DNA of 64,000 bases from Bog-159 sp963738345 (GTDB taxonomy: Bacteria; Acidobacteriota; Terriglobia; Bryobacterales; Bryobacteraceae): the NCBI GenBank assembly GCA_963738345.1, contig CAVTWI010000002.1, forward strand, positions 4,216,001 to 4,280,000, written 5' to 3'. The first letter of the stretch is position 1; the number at the start of each line of letters is the position of its first letter. The notes under the pieces are model-generated. The model ran no database searches. It was not told the origin of the DNA and was given only the letters and a program-made list of their open reading frames with translations. Positions 35,506-44,817 of the stretch are shown here, one piece after another. A program made the position numbers and the translations under genes.

Positions 35506-36755
35506 TTACTGAAGCATCGCCGCCGCCACCGTCGCCAGCAATAACGCCGGAGGCATCACCACCAGCCCTGCCTTCAAAAACTCCCCGCCGCTTACCCGCT
35601 CCCCCTCCCGCCGCAGCGCGATCAGCCAGAGCACCGTAGCCAGCGATCCAGTCACCGACAGATTCGGACCCAAATCCACCCCAATCAAAACCGCACTGTG
35701 AATGCTGCGCGGCACCTGCATGCTTGCAACCGCCCCCCCACCAGCAGCCCGGACGGCAAATTGTTCATCACGTTCGAAATCGCCGCCACCCCAAACGAGG
35801 CCGCCAGCGATCCCGCCAACCGCGGCAATCCCGCGCACCACTGCAAACCCCGGGCCGCGTCCTGGGCCGCCCCCGCGCGATTCAATCCTTCCACCAGCAC
35901 AAACAAACCTGCCACCAGCGGCAGCACACTCCACGAAACGCCGCCAGCCACTTCCCTCAGTGCCTTGCCCTTCGCGCGCGTCGCTACCAAAACTGCGATC
36001 GCCGCCGCCACGCACGTGGGCCAGCCCAAATCCAGCCCAACCCCGGATGCGCACATCAAAATCAAACCCGTCCCCGCGATTCCCCACGCCGCCAACCGGC
36101 CCTCGGCGGAGAGTTTCACCGCCCCCCCCCCGTCTGCCACCGTGCCCACTAACTCCTTTCGAAATACCAAGCGCAATGCCACGTACGTAGCTCCAATCGA
36201 ACACGCCGAAGGCACTAGAAACGTGCCCAGCCACGGGATCAATGGCGGCAGATTCTTCCCGTACACTACCAAATTCGCCGGATTCGAAATCGGCAAAACG
36301 AAACTCGCCGCGTTGGCGATAAACGCGCAAATGAAAAGATACGGCAGTGCCTTCGTCCCCGCTTTCCGCACCGCCGCGTAGACCGCCGGCGTCAACACCA
36401 CCGCCGTCGCGTCATTCGACAGGAAAATGGTCACCGCCATCCCCACCAAATAGACCAGGCCGAACAACCGCAGCCGCGATCCCTTGGCCGCCGCCACCGC
36501 CAGCGATGCCAGCCAGTCGAATACCCCTTCCCGCCGCGCCAGTTCCGACAGCAGCATCATCCCCGTGAGGAACAGGTATACGTCCGTGCCCTTGCCGGCC
36601 GCGCCCCCCGCCTGCCGCCAGGGGAGCAGTCCGGATACCACCAGAATCAGTGCGCCCAAGCACGCCCACACCGCTTCGGGCCAGTCTCTCGGCCGTAACA
36701 AAACCCCGGCGATGGCGCCCGCCGCGATCGCCCAAACCAATACCGTAGTCACCAC
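35506..36755 (-). pseudogene. ArsB/SLC13-type ion permease, frameshift in a C-run
   Basis: About 416 residues when joined. Some twelve hydrophobic segments and the ion-transporter motifs FLSNDATAVVLTPAVYAA, PISNPANLVVY and AISNVMNNLPSGLLV identify an arsenite/citrate-type (ArsB/NhaD superfamily) permease. The frame breaks at a run of seven C (35733-35739): eight are needed to continue from LLVGG into AVASMQVPRSIHSAVLIGVD, which then runs to the TAA at 35506. Most likely a homopolymer-length error. The next gene upstream on this strand (36759) ends 3 bp away and may share a transcript. Confidence 0.8.
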
Positions 36756-36758
36756 GCC

Positions 36759-38018
36759 CTAAGCACACTCATTGGCAGGTTCCAGTTTAGCGGTCTTTCC
36801 GCCTCTCGCCGGTTTGGTTTCCGGCACGAAAATTGTGAAGACGGCCGCCCCCACCGCCGCCAGCGCCGCGAACGTACAAAACGTAATCGGGAAGCCCAGG
36901 TGTTGCACCAGCAGGCCCGACGCCAGCGGCCCCGCCACCGCGCCCACACTCAGCGCCGTCGCAAAAAGGCCCATCAGCGTGTTAAATCCGCCCTTCCCGC
37001 GCGTCAGGTCCGCACTCAACGCCACCACCGCCACACCGTAAATGCCCGCGCCGATTCCGTCTAAGCCCTGCAGATAAACCAGTGCCGATGGCGTATGCAC
37101 CAGTGCGTACGAAGCGATGCGCAACGGCAGAACCCAAAACGCGATCGCCATCACCGGCTTCCTCCCCCACGAATCGCAGAACCGTCCCGTCAGCAGCGCT
37201 ACCGGCACCATTACCACCTGTGCCGTCAGTACCGTCGCCGTCATCCAATTGTCCGAGCCTCCCAACTTCTTCACATACAGCGCCACCGCCGGCAGAATCG
37301 GAGCGTTGGCCAAATGAAACAGAAAAATTGAAAGCAGCAAAGCCAGCACCGTGCGGTTCTTCAGAAGATAGGTCCACGAACTCTTTCCCGCGGGATCATC
37401 GTCCGTCAGACCTGCCGCCACGCGCTCGTTCAGATCGCTCTCGCGGATCAGCAGCACCGAAGCCCCCGCCAGCAGCGAGCACGCCCCCACCGAATAAAAG
37501 ATGGAAGTCAGTCCAAACGTCGAAACCAGGGCCATCGCCGCCAGCGCCGCCGCGATATTACCGGCATGGTTCCAACTCTGGTTCGTACCCATCACCGCGT
37601 TCAGCCGTTGATGCCCCGCCAGAGCCAGCGCCAGCGCGCCCAACAACGGGCCGAAAAAACTCTGTGCCGCACCCGACGCGAACAGCAGTGAAAATACCCA
37701 CGCGTGTCTGCGCGGCGCCCACGGAATCGCAGCAAAACATGCGCCTGTAATTAAAGCTACAATCGCAAAAAGCGCCCGCCGCGCGGTGATCCTGTCCGTC
37801 AACCACCCCGCCGGAGTTTGCATCAGCAACGTGCCGAATCCAGCCGCCGCCGTCGCCACCCCGATCGCGTCGTAACGCCATCCCGCCTGCTTTAGAAAAG
37901 CATTCAGAATCGGCAGGATGACGCCCACCATCTCTGCCTGAAAAAAGTTCGCCGCATTCAGGCCCGTCACACTGCGCGTCGCAGGCTGCCGTCCCTCCGC
38001 TTGCGGGGCCTCTGTCAC
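36759..38018 (-). CDS. MFS transporter
   Basis: A 419-residue, twelve-helix major-facilitator protein. Helices 1-6 and 7-12 are separated by a charged loop around ESDLNERVAAGLTDDDPAGK. The loop motif between helices 2 and 3 reads GWLTDRITARRA (the MFS G-x-x-x-D-R-x-x-R-R pattern), and its counterpart after helix 8 is GRFCDSWGRKPVM. It resembles drug or metabolite exporters; the substrate cannot be told. It ends 3 bp before the ArsB-like gene. Confidence 0.85.
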   Translation of the reverse strand: MTEAPQAEGRQPATRSVTGLNAANFFQAEMVGVILPILNAFLKQAGWRYDAIGVATAAAGFGTLLMQTPAGWLTDRITARRALFAIVALITGACFAAIPWAPRRHAWVFSLLFASGAAQSFFGPLLGALALALAGHQRLNAVMGTNQSWNHAGNIAAALAAMALVSTFGLTSIFYSVGACSLLAGASVLLIRESDLNERVAAGLTDDDPAGKSSWTYLLKNRTVLALLLSIFLFHLANAPILPAVALYVKKLGGSDNWMTATVLTAQVVMVPVALLTGRFCDSWGRKPVMAIAFWVLPLRIASYALVHTPSALVYLQGLDGIGAGIYGVAVVALSADLTRGKGGFNTLMGLFATALSVGAVAGPLASGLLVQHLGFPITFCTFAALAAVGAAVFTIFVPETKPARGGKTAKLEPANECA

Positions 38019-38046
38019 ATGCCCGGACCCCGCACGCAGCCTGCCA

Positions 38047-39252
38047 CTATTTCGTCGGATCGTGCATTCCCAGCGCCTTCAAATATCCGCCATTCACCCG
38101 GCACTTCTCCAACCGGATCTGCGCCAGTAAATCCGCCATCGCCGCCCGTACATGCTCCGCCGGCGGACGCTTCTTCATCTTCTCTTCCGCCGCCCCCATC
38201 CCCCCCGGCAACGCCGCATACGCCACGATCTCGTCCCAATGCGCAGGCCGCGCAAAGCTCACTGGCGAAGACGTGGCGTCCATCTTCTTATACGGCCAGA
38301 ATGTCCACCCCACATCGTTTTTCTCAAGCACGGTGCGAAACTGCTCGATCCACGCATCCTCGTTTTCTCCCGATTCGCCCATCCACAACGGCGTCTGATA
38401 GCGCTCCCTGAAATCCAGATACGGCTGGATCACATCCTTCGTCGGCGCCGTCCAGTATTTGTGAAACGTATAGATGGCATTCTTATCGAAAGGCGGACCG
38501 AACACACCAAAATTGCTGTCCCACTGCGCCCCACCAAAAATCACCATGTGATTCTTGTCCACTTCCCGGATCGCCGCCGTAATCTTGCGATACAGTGGCT
38601 CCAGCCGCGAATTCAAAGCCGCCACCGCGGGCGGAATCGGCTCGTTCAGCAAATCGTACCCGATCACCGTCGGCTCGTCCGCGTACCGCTGCGCAATGCT
38701 GCGCCAGAATCCCGCCGCCAGTACCTGCTGCTCTTCGCTTTCGAAAATCCACGGATAGCCCCAGCTATCGTCGATATTCGTGCCCGTCTGTCCACCCGGC
38801 GCGCAGTGCATATCCAGAATCACCCACAGATGCCGCTGCTTCGCCCATGCGATCACCCGGTCCAGCAGCGGAAACCCCGTCCCGTCGTCGATCAGCTTGT
38901 AGTGAAACGGAATGCGCACGCAGTTGAAACCCGCTTCGTGAATAAAGCGCATGTCCGCTTCGCTCACATAACTATCGCGATACTGTTTCCAAAACCGCGC
39001 CGTCTCGTCCGGCCCTGCCAAGTCTCTGAACAACGCGTCGATCTCGCGGTACGACGCCGGCCCCTTGTCGAAATGAAACATGTAGCCTTCCGGCACCAGC
39101 CAGTTGCCCAGATTGATGCCGCGTAACAGCAGCTTCGATCCGTCCGGCGCGATGATATGCTTGCCATCCGCGTGCGCAAACCGGCTGGCACCGGCGCACA
39201 TGCCCGCCGTCACCAATGCCGCCAAAACCGCATTCGAAATCGTTCTCATCAT
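38047..39252 (-). CDS. Secreted GH5 family glycoside hydrolase
   Basis: A 401-residue endoglucanase/mannanase-like enzyme with a signal peptide (1-28). The GH5 barrel shows LLLRGINLGNWLVPEGYM, FNCVRIPFHY, the acid/base Glu204 in DLLNEP, a substrate His in YTFHKYW and the nucleophile Glu293 in WMGESGE. All catalytic residues are present. It is expected to cleave beta-1,4 or beta-1,3 glucans outside the cell. It is divergent from the lactonase gene, 20 bp away, so promoters overlap. Confidence 0.9.
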   Translation of the reverse strand: MMRTISNAVLAALVTAGMCAGASRFAHADGKHIIAPDGSKLLLRGINLGNWLVPEGYMFHFDKGPASYREIDALFRDLAGPDETARFWKQYRDSYVSEADMRFIHEAGFNCVRIPFHYKLIDDGTGFPLLDRVIAWAKQRHLWVILDMHCAPGGQTGTNIDDSWGYPWIFESEEQQVLAAGFWRSIAQRYADEPTVIGYDLLNEPIPPAVAALNSRLEPLYRKITAAIREVDKNHMVIFGGAQWDSNFGVFGPPFDKNAIYTFHKYWTAPTKDVIQPYLDFRERYQTPLWMGESGENEDAWIEQFRTVLEKNDVGWTFWPYKKMDATSSPVSFARPAHWDEIVAYAALPGGMGAAEEKMKKRPPAEHVRAAMADLLAQIRLEKCRVNGGYLKALGMHDPTK

Positions 39253-39272
39253 CCGCTATCATACAGAACGGT

Positions 39273-40331
39273 ATGCCTACACACGAAAACTCCGGCCGTC
39301 GATCCTTCCTCGCCTCCTTCACCGCCGCCGTGGCCTCCACCGCCCTCGCGCCCAAAATCCTGCGCGCCCAGCGCGATTGGACCGGGCACGAACCCGTCCG
39401 CTATCCCGATCCCGACGTCATCGCCCTCGACAAACGCTTCGCCAAATATAAGGTCAACAACACGCCCATCCGCCGCCTCCGCACCGGCATGCTCTGGGCC
39501 GAGGGTCCCGCCTGGCACGCCGCCGGACGCTTTCTCGTGTGGAGCGATATCCCCAACAACGTGCAGATGCGCTGGATCGAAGAGGACGGTCACATCTCCA
39601 CCTACCGCAGCCCCAGCGCCAACAGCAATGGCAACACCTTCGACCTCCAGGGCCGCCAGCTTTCCTGCGAACACTTGAACCGCCGCGTGGTGCGCTACGA
39701 ACCCGATGGCTCAGTCACCGTGCTCGCCGACAAGTGGAACGGCAAGCCCTTGAACGCCCCCAACGATATCGTGGTCCACCCCGATGGCGCCGTCTGGTTC
39801 ACCGATCCCGGCTACGGCATCCTCGCCGCCTACGAAGGCTCCCGCGCCGAAATGCAGTTGAAAGAGGCCGTCTACCGCATCGACGCGCAAACCGGCAAAA
39901 TGGACCTCGTCACCGACGACATGTACAAGCCCAACGGCTTGTGCTTCTCCCCCGATTACAAAAAACTCTACATCGTCGATACCGGCGCCACCCACTATCC
40001 CGATGCCCCGCGCAATATCCGCGTCTACGATGTGTCCGATTCCCGTACCCTCCGTAACGGCCGCGAATTTATTTCCACCAAACCCGGCATGTCCGATGGC
40101 ATCCGCGCTGATATCGATGGCAACATCTGGGCCGGCTGCGGATGGGCCGGCGCCGGCTACGATGGCGTGCAGATCTTCACCCCCGCCGGCGAAAAAATCG
40201 GCCAGATCCTGCTCCCCGAACCTTGCGCCAATCTCTGCTTCGGCGGCCCCAAACGCAACCTGCTCTTTATGGCCGCCGCCCAATCCCTATACGCCCTCTA
40301 TGTCGAAACTCGCGGCGCACACTTTTGCTGA
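39273..40331 (+). CDS. Exported SMP-30/gluconolactonase-family protein
   Basis: A 352-residue six-bladed propeller lactonase with a Tat-like signal (SGRRSFLASFTAAVAS). The divalent-metal residues fit the family: WAEGPAW (Glu), LNAPNDIVV (Asn-Asp), FTDPGYGI, YKPNGLCFSPD and SDGIRADIDGNIWAG (Asp). It would open sugar lactones such as gluconolactone, which fits a neighbouring PQQ or sugar-oxidising metabolism. ATG 39273 is selected for the leader, with TATCAT 10 nt upstream. Confidence 0.87.
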   Translation: MPTHENSGRRSFLASFTAAVASTALAPKILRAQRDWTGHEPVRYPDPDVIALDKRFAKYKVNNTPIRRLRTGMLWAEGPAWHAAGRFLVWSDIPNNVQMRWIEEDGHISTYRSPSANSNGNTFDLQGRQLSCEHLNRRVVRYEPDGSVTVLADKWNGKPLNAPNDIVVHPDGAVWFTDPGYGILAAYEGSRAEMQLKEAVYRIDAQTGKMDLVTDDMYKPNGLCFSPDYKKLYIVDTGATHYPDAPRNIRVYDVSDSRTLRNGREFISTKPGMSDGIRADIDGNIWAGCGWAGAGYDGVQIFTPAGEKIGQILLPEPCANLCFGGPKRNLLFMAAAQSLYALYVETRGAHFC

Positions 40332-40358
40332 TGCGCCCCGTCCCGACGCCACGACCGC

Positions 40359-40364
40359 TATAAT
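40359..40364 (+). promoter_or_regulatory. -10 element of the gene at 40371, leaderless spacing
   Basis: Perfect TATAAT, 6 nt before the ATG at 40371. Confidence 0.45.
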
Positions 40365-40370
40365 ATCCCT

Positions 40371-40805
40371 ATGTTCTTTCGCCGCCAGCGCCACATCGAC
40401 CCTACTTTTCCTCAGCGTCTGGACAGCCTTAAAAGCGCTGGATTCACCGTCGTCCCGCGCCCCGATGGCTCCGTCCTGGTCTCCAAAGGCAAATGCGCCG
40501 TGGCCCTGCGCGAAAACAACGGACGGGTCGAGCATGCCGAACTGGCCGGAGTCCTTATGGGCAACGAAATCGGTTCCCTGGTCGATGGCGGCTACCAGAA
40601 ATTCTTCCGCACCCCGTCCGGCAAAACTAAGCCGGCCTTGGCACCCGAACTCAAAGCCATCCACGAGTTTGAAGAGGATCTGAAAGAAGCCCTGGGCCTC
40701 GAGAGTCTCTATAACGAGTCGCTCGGCACCGTCTCCACTTACTACCTCTACGACCGCGTAAAAGATCGCGATCATGGGGTACCCAAGCGCGTCTGGCAGC
40801 AATAA
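40371..40805 (+). CDS. Conserved hypothetical cytoplasmic protein
   Basis: A 144-residue protein without signal peptide or membrane segment. An N-terminal basic stretch (MFFRRQRHIDPTFPQRLDSL) precedes a beta-rich half (FTVVPRPDGSVLVSKGKCAV, VLMGNEIGSLVDGGYQKFF) and a helical end. I do not recognise the family. It is convergent with the gene at 40806 with no intervening base. Confidence 0.6.
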   Translation: MFFRRQRHIDPTFPQRLDSLKSAGFTVVPRPDGSVLVSKGKCAVALRENNGRVEHAELAGVLMGNEIGSLVDGGYQKFFRTPSGKTKPALAPELKAIHEFEEDLKEALGLESLYNESLGTVSTYYLYDRVKDRDHGVPKRVWQQ

Positions 40806-42332
40806 CTACTGCACCGGACCGCTGCGTACATTGGCCGCCGGATGCTGTGTCCGCGCCGTTGCCGCCTGCTTCCGCACCTGCTCGAAGTACTGCTCCACGT
40901 ATGCCTGTAGCGCCAGCGGTACCTCGTCGCGGTTGATCTCCCCCCCCGCCTCGCCATGGTGCGCCGCGCTCTGCGCGTAAGGCGTGCGTAACTGCCGGTT
41001 GCTATTCTCTACTTCCACCGTCAGTTCGCCGCTAACGTTCGCAGCCCGCTTGCCGATAATCTCGCTGATCTTCCCCATCGCCGCCACCTGCTCCGCCAGT
41101 TTCACGTCTTTGCTGCCGTCCTGCCGCCCGATCCCGCTCCCCGGCTGCTTGCTCGATGGCTGCTGTCCGCTCTGTCCCGGATTGCCGGGCTGCCCGCTTT
41201 GCGCGCTCTGGCTGTCGTCTCCCGGTTGCCCGTCCTTGCCCTCCGTCGCGTCCGCCTTCTGCCCATCACCCGGCTGCTGTCCCGGCTTGCCGTTCTGCGG
41301 CGAATTACCCGCTTGGCTTTTCTGCTGGCTGCCTTTTTGCGCGCTCGCCTGCTGCTGCCCGCCCTTCGGTGTGGATTGCGGCCGCATGCGGTCCATCAGG
41401 CTCGACATCGCATCCCGGAATTTCCCCAACAATCCCGAGTTTTCCCCCGCGTTACCGGATCCCTGCTTCTCCTCGCCCTGCCCCTGCTTCCCGGACTTCG
41501 CCGCCGACGGACCCTTCTTCCCATCCGCCGACTGCTGCTCGCCCGGATTGGCGCTCACTCCCTCCGGCGCATCGGCCTTGCCATCTTCGCCCTCTAACTG
41601 CGACGAAGGCGCCGTCTTCGCATTCTCCTGCCGGCCCTGACCTTTCTTGTTCTCCACGTCCGGCACGCCTACATTATCCAAAGCGTTTTCCGGCGCCGCG
41701 TCCAATTCCCCCGGACCCTTCTGCTCCGCCTGGTCAAGCGAAAAACCCTCTTCCCTAGGCCGTTTCGGATCCCGCGCCGCCGCCGCTTTCTTCTGCGCCA
41801 ACTGCCGCGCTTCCGTGTAGCCCAATTTGTCCTGCACCATCCGCGCCAGCGGCGCCCGCAGATCCAACCGGCTGTTCAGCCCATAACGCAGCGCGAAAAG
41901 ACTGCCCGCCGTCAACGCCAAAATCGCCACCGCGTATAAGGCCCTGGGCACTTCAATCGGAATCGCGCGCCGCGGATCCACCCCCGCCGCCACCCGCTCG
42001 GCATGCTCCCGCTGCGCCGCCCGCATCTCCGCCTCGCGCGCATGCGTATCAAAAAAAAGCGCCGTAGATAGCGTATCCGCCAGGTTCAGATTGGAGTCCA
42101 CCCGCTGCGCCACCACGTAAAGCGAAGGTACGCTTCGCCACGTAGCATAGGCTCCCGCGCCCAGCATCACTGCCGGCAGCAGAAACAGCCATTCCCAATC
42201 AAGAATCTGGGTTCCAACGATTAAAAGAAGAATGAGGGAAGCGAACGCAGCACTGCCCGCATAGGCGAGATAACGCATCGCCTCGTTGGCGAGGATCCTG
42301 TGGCGGGCGCGTCGTACCGTGTCGAAGAGCAT
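40806..42332 (-). CDS. Membrane protein with long disordered Gln/Gly/Lys-rich linker
   Basis: A 508-residue protein. Three hydrophobic segments occur in the first 170 residues: YAGSAAFASLILLLIVGTQI, WLFLLPAVMLGAGAYATW and LYAVAILALTAGSLFALRYG. A roughly 200-residue low-complexity region rich in Gly, Gln, Lys and Ser follows, then a conserved-looking helical end (LAEQVAAMGKISEIIGKRAA, VEVENSNRQLRTPYAQ). The topology resembles DUF4175-like proteins found beside MoxR/VWA clusters. No enzymatic motif is visible. Confidence 0.6.
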   Translation of the reverse strand: MLFDTVRRARHRILANEAMRYLAYAGSAAFASLILLLIVGTQILDWEWLFLLPAVMLGAGAYATWRSVPSLYVVAQRVDSNLNLADTLSTALFFDTHAREAEMRAAQREHAERVAAGVDPRRAIPIEVPRALYAVAILALTAGSLFALRYGLNSRLDLRAPLARMVQDKLGYTEARQLAQKKAAAARDPKRPREEGFSLDQAEQKGPGELDAAPENALDNVGVPDVENKKGQGRQENAKTAPSSQLEGEDGKADAPEGVSANPGEQQSADGKKGPSAAKSGKQGQGEEKQGSGNAGENSGLLGKFRDAMSSLMDRMRPQSTPKGGQQQASAQKGSQQKSQAGNSPQNGKPGQQPGDGQKADATEGKDGQPGDDSQSAQSGQPGNPGQSGQQPSSKQPGSGIGRQDGSKDVKLAEQVAAMGKISEIIGKRAANVSGELTVEVENSNRQLRTPYAQSAAHHGEAGGEINRDEVPLALQAYVEQYFEQVRKQAATARTQHPAANVRSGPVQ

Positions 42333-42416
42333 CTAGCCCTAATTGTCCCCATTATCGCAAAAATCCGCCTTCCGCCTGGACAATCCGAGCCGCGTGCGTA
42401 AGCAAGCGTCCTCTTC

Positions 42417-43559
42417 TTACACCCGATACCGGAACAACGCATCTTTCACCGGCACACCCACCATCTCGATCCGCCGTAAATCGCGCGTTCCCACACCCAA
42501 CTCCTCCGCCAATTGCAGCGTGCTGTCCGACGTCTCGAACGGCGGCGTCCCGCGCACTGCCATCGGATCGTAACCCATCACCGCCATGCACACCGCATCG
42601 GTCGAAACACAATTAGTCCCCGCCACAATCACCCCCGGACTAATCGCGCGCGATGGCTTCACCCATGGACCTTCCCCCCCCGCCATCGATCGCACCGCCT
42701 CCACAATCGCCAGGTCGATCGGCCGCGCCGCCACCAAATCGGCCACGATGCGCGGCACCCGGTATCCGCCCTCGCGCGGCGTGGTCGGATCGTTTTCCGA
42801 AGGCGCAGATTTAGCCGGCTGGCGGCTGCCATCATGCATAATCCCGCGCCCGCCATGCGGTTCCAAAGCCGGTTCGTCTACCCCCGCGCCTTCGCCATAA
42901 ATGGTCACCGGCGTAATCCCAAAGCAGTTCTTCATCGATAGCGTGACGCCCGCGGTGGCGTGGTCCTTCATCTTCGCCAGCGAAACAAACACGTCGCAAT
43001 CGTCGTACGAATGGTTCAGATCGAACGCCCGAAATACGTGCCCGTTCTTCGGCGTCGGCAGTCGCGTATATTTCTTCGCGCGCCCCAAGCCATTCGTATT
43101 CTCGAACTCCACCAGCGGCGCGGCGTTCAAAATATCGCGCGGCTCCCAATTCACCCGCAGCATGAATTCCTCGAGCGGCCCGGCCGTCGACCAGCAGCAT
43201 TCCAGTATCCGCACCCGCTTCGCCCCCGCCCGCCCCATCAAGTGGACCGTCGCCGCAATCACCCGCGGATGCGTATAGTGCGTGTCCTCGGCCGGCGCAT
43301 GCCCCAGGCGATAATTCGTGTCGCCCGTCATGTTGATCTTGATTGCCACCGTCTTGCCCTTCACCAACCGCTCCAGCCCGCCCAGTTGGTCGAACATGCG
43401 CTGCATGGAGGGCAGCAGTTCCGCTCCATAAGAAGGGCACTTGGCGATCGCCACCCGCGCCGCTCCCGTCTGCGCCCCCGATGCTGCCTGAAAAGGCCGC
43501 GCCAGGACCGCCCCGGTCGCCGCCGCCAGCCATTGTCTGCGCGTGCAATTAATGTGCAT
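42417..43559 (-). CDS. DUF362 domain protein with export signal
   Basis: A 380-residue DUF362-family protein with a Tat-like leader (CTRRQWLAAATGAVLARPF). Typical family stretches are VKGKTVAIKINMTGD, YDDCDVFVSLAKMKDHATAG, TLSMKNCFGITP and STDAVCMAVMGYDP. Family members are predicted metal- or iron-sulphur-associated and of unknown reaction; this copy lacks a ferredoxin domain. It starts 6 bp after the stop of the gene at 43566, so they are probably co-transcribed. Confidence 0.8.
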   Translation of the reverse strand: MHINCTRRQWLAAATGAVLARPFQAASGAQTGAARVAIAKCPSYGAELLPSMQRMFDQLGGLERLVKGKTVAIKINMTGDTNYRLGHAPAEDTHYTHPRVIAATVHLMGRAGAKRVRILECCWSTAGPLEEFMLRVNWEPRDILNAAPLVEFENTNGLGRAKKYTRLPTPKNGHVFRAFDLNHSYDDCDVFVSLAKMKDHATAGVTLSMKNCFGITPVTIYGEGAGVDEPALEPHGGRGIMHDGSRQPAKSAPSENDPTTPREGGYRVPRIVADLVAARPIDLAIVEAVRSMAGGEGPWVKPSRAISPGVIVAGTNCVSTDAVCMAVMGYDPMAVRGTPPFETSDSTLQLAEELGVGTRDLRRIEMVGVPVKDALFRYRV

Positions 43560-43565
43560 GTTGGT

Positions 43566-44800
43566 TTACGACTCCAATTCTACCCCGGCATACACTGCCA
43601 GTCCCGGCAGCGCGACTTCCACGCCGTCCTTCTGCTGTACCATCCGCAGCGGTTTCGCCCCCGCGCTCTCCATCGTCCACACCTTCGCCGCACCGTACCG
43701 CCCCGCAATCCGCACCGTCGGTGGATCCTCTTTATCTGCTTCCCCACCGTAGTTCAGCACGTGCGCCATCCGCCGCTTTCCTCCCGGCGCCACCGTGGAA
43801 TACGCGCCCAGCAGAAATCCGTTGAAGCACCGCACCAGATCGTACCGGTGGCTCAGCAACACCTGCGCATCCTGTGCCACTTCGTAAGGATCCTCCGGCT
43901 GCTTCAACGCCATCGCGATCCTGCCCTTGCCGAAACTGCGCATCTCGTATCGCGGATGCGGACTTTCCACCACCGTCTTGCCCGGATTCGCGCCCCACTT
44001 CGGCGTAGTAATCAGCAGTCCGCCGCGCTCCGCAAAGTCCAGCAGCGCTTGCCGCAAATCCGCCGCTGGTGGATTGCCGTCGGGATACACCACCGCGCGC
44101 AAGCCATGCAGTGCCTCTGGACGAAGGCCCGCCGTCTGCACCATGCCGTAAGAAATATTCGTGCGCGCCATCAGGTTCAGCAACTCATGGCTGAAGAATT
44201 CGTTGTCGCCCCCAAAGCTCGACACCACCGCCAGCACTGCTTCCACCGGCCACTTTCCCCAATCGCTGTGCGCCTGGAAAAACGCCATCGCGCCCGTCAA
44301 CTTCGCCCATCCCGCCATCGCCGCCGGCTTGCGTGCCGCCAAATCATCCGCCAGACCTTTATCCAGCGTCACCACCCAGCATCCGCCGTGCGCCGCACTG
44401 TCCGCCAGCGCTACCAGGTGTCGCGATAGCGGCACCACCTCGCTACTCTTCGGCGTCTCCGCCGCCACCCAAACCGTCACCGCCCCCTTCTGCACATGCG
44501 CCAGCCGGATCAGCCATCCATTCGAATCGATCCACGGCGCGCCCGTCGGCCCAGCCGATGCGTCCCCCCCCCAGGCGCCATCCGGATCCCCGGCCATTCG
44601 CCCTTCGCAATCTCCACCTCAGCCGGAGGATTCTTCGCATCGCAAATCGAAATATGAAGCTGCCGCGCCCGCTCCACAACTTTCTCGTACCCGCTGGCAG
44701 CAGGCATCAACAGGAAACCTACGGGCGTGCCTTGTAATAAATCTAGTGCGGATGGGTCACGCCACTCGGCGGGCCAGGACAGGGGCCAATTCGGATTCAC
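43566..44800 (-). pseudogene. Hypothetical protein, frameshift in a 9-G run
   Basis: About 410 residues when joined. The first frame (MNPNWPLSWPAEWRDPSALD...GIRMAPGGG) and the second (DASAGPTGAPWIDSNGWLIR...YAGVELES) meet at nine consecutive C on the plus strand (44564-44572). Ten, or seven, would keep one frame. The middle contains GLLITTPKWG and RYEMRSFGKGRIAMA, like the glutamine-amidotransferase-like fold used in beta-galactosidase trimerisation domains, but no active site is seen. Family unknown. Confidence 0.6.
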
Positions 44801-44805
44801 AGGTC

Positions 44806-44811
44806 TATTAT
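44806..44811 (+). promoter_or_regulatory. -10 element of treZ, leaderless spacing
   Basis: TATTAT, 6 nt before the ATG at 44818. Confidence 0.35.
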
Positions 44812-44817
44812 AGACTC

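Noticed and set aside
42960..44429. Long plus-strand frame opposite the DUF362 and neighbouring genes
   Set aside because: Arg/His/Pro-rich shadow of two well-supported minus-strand genes.
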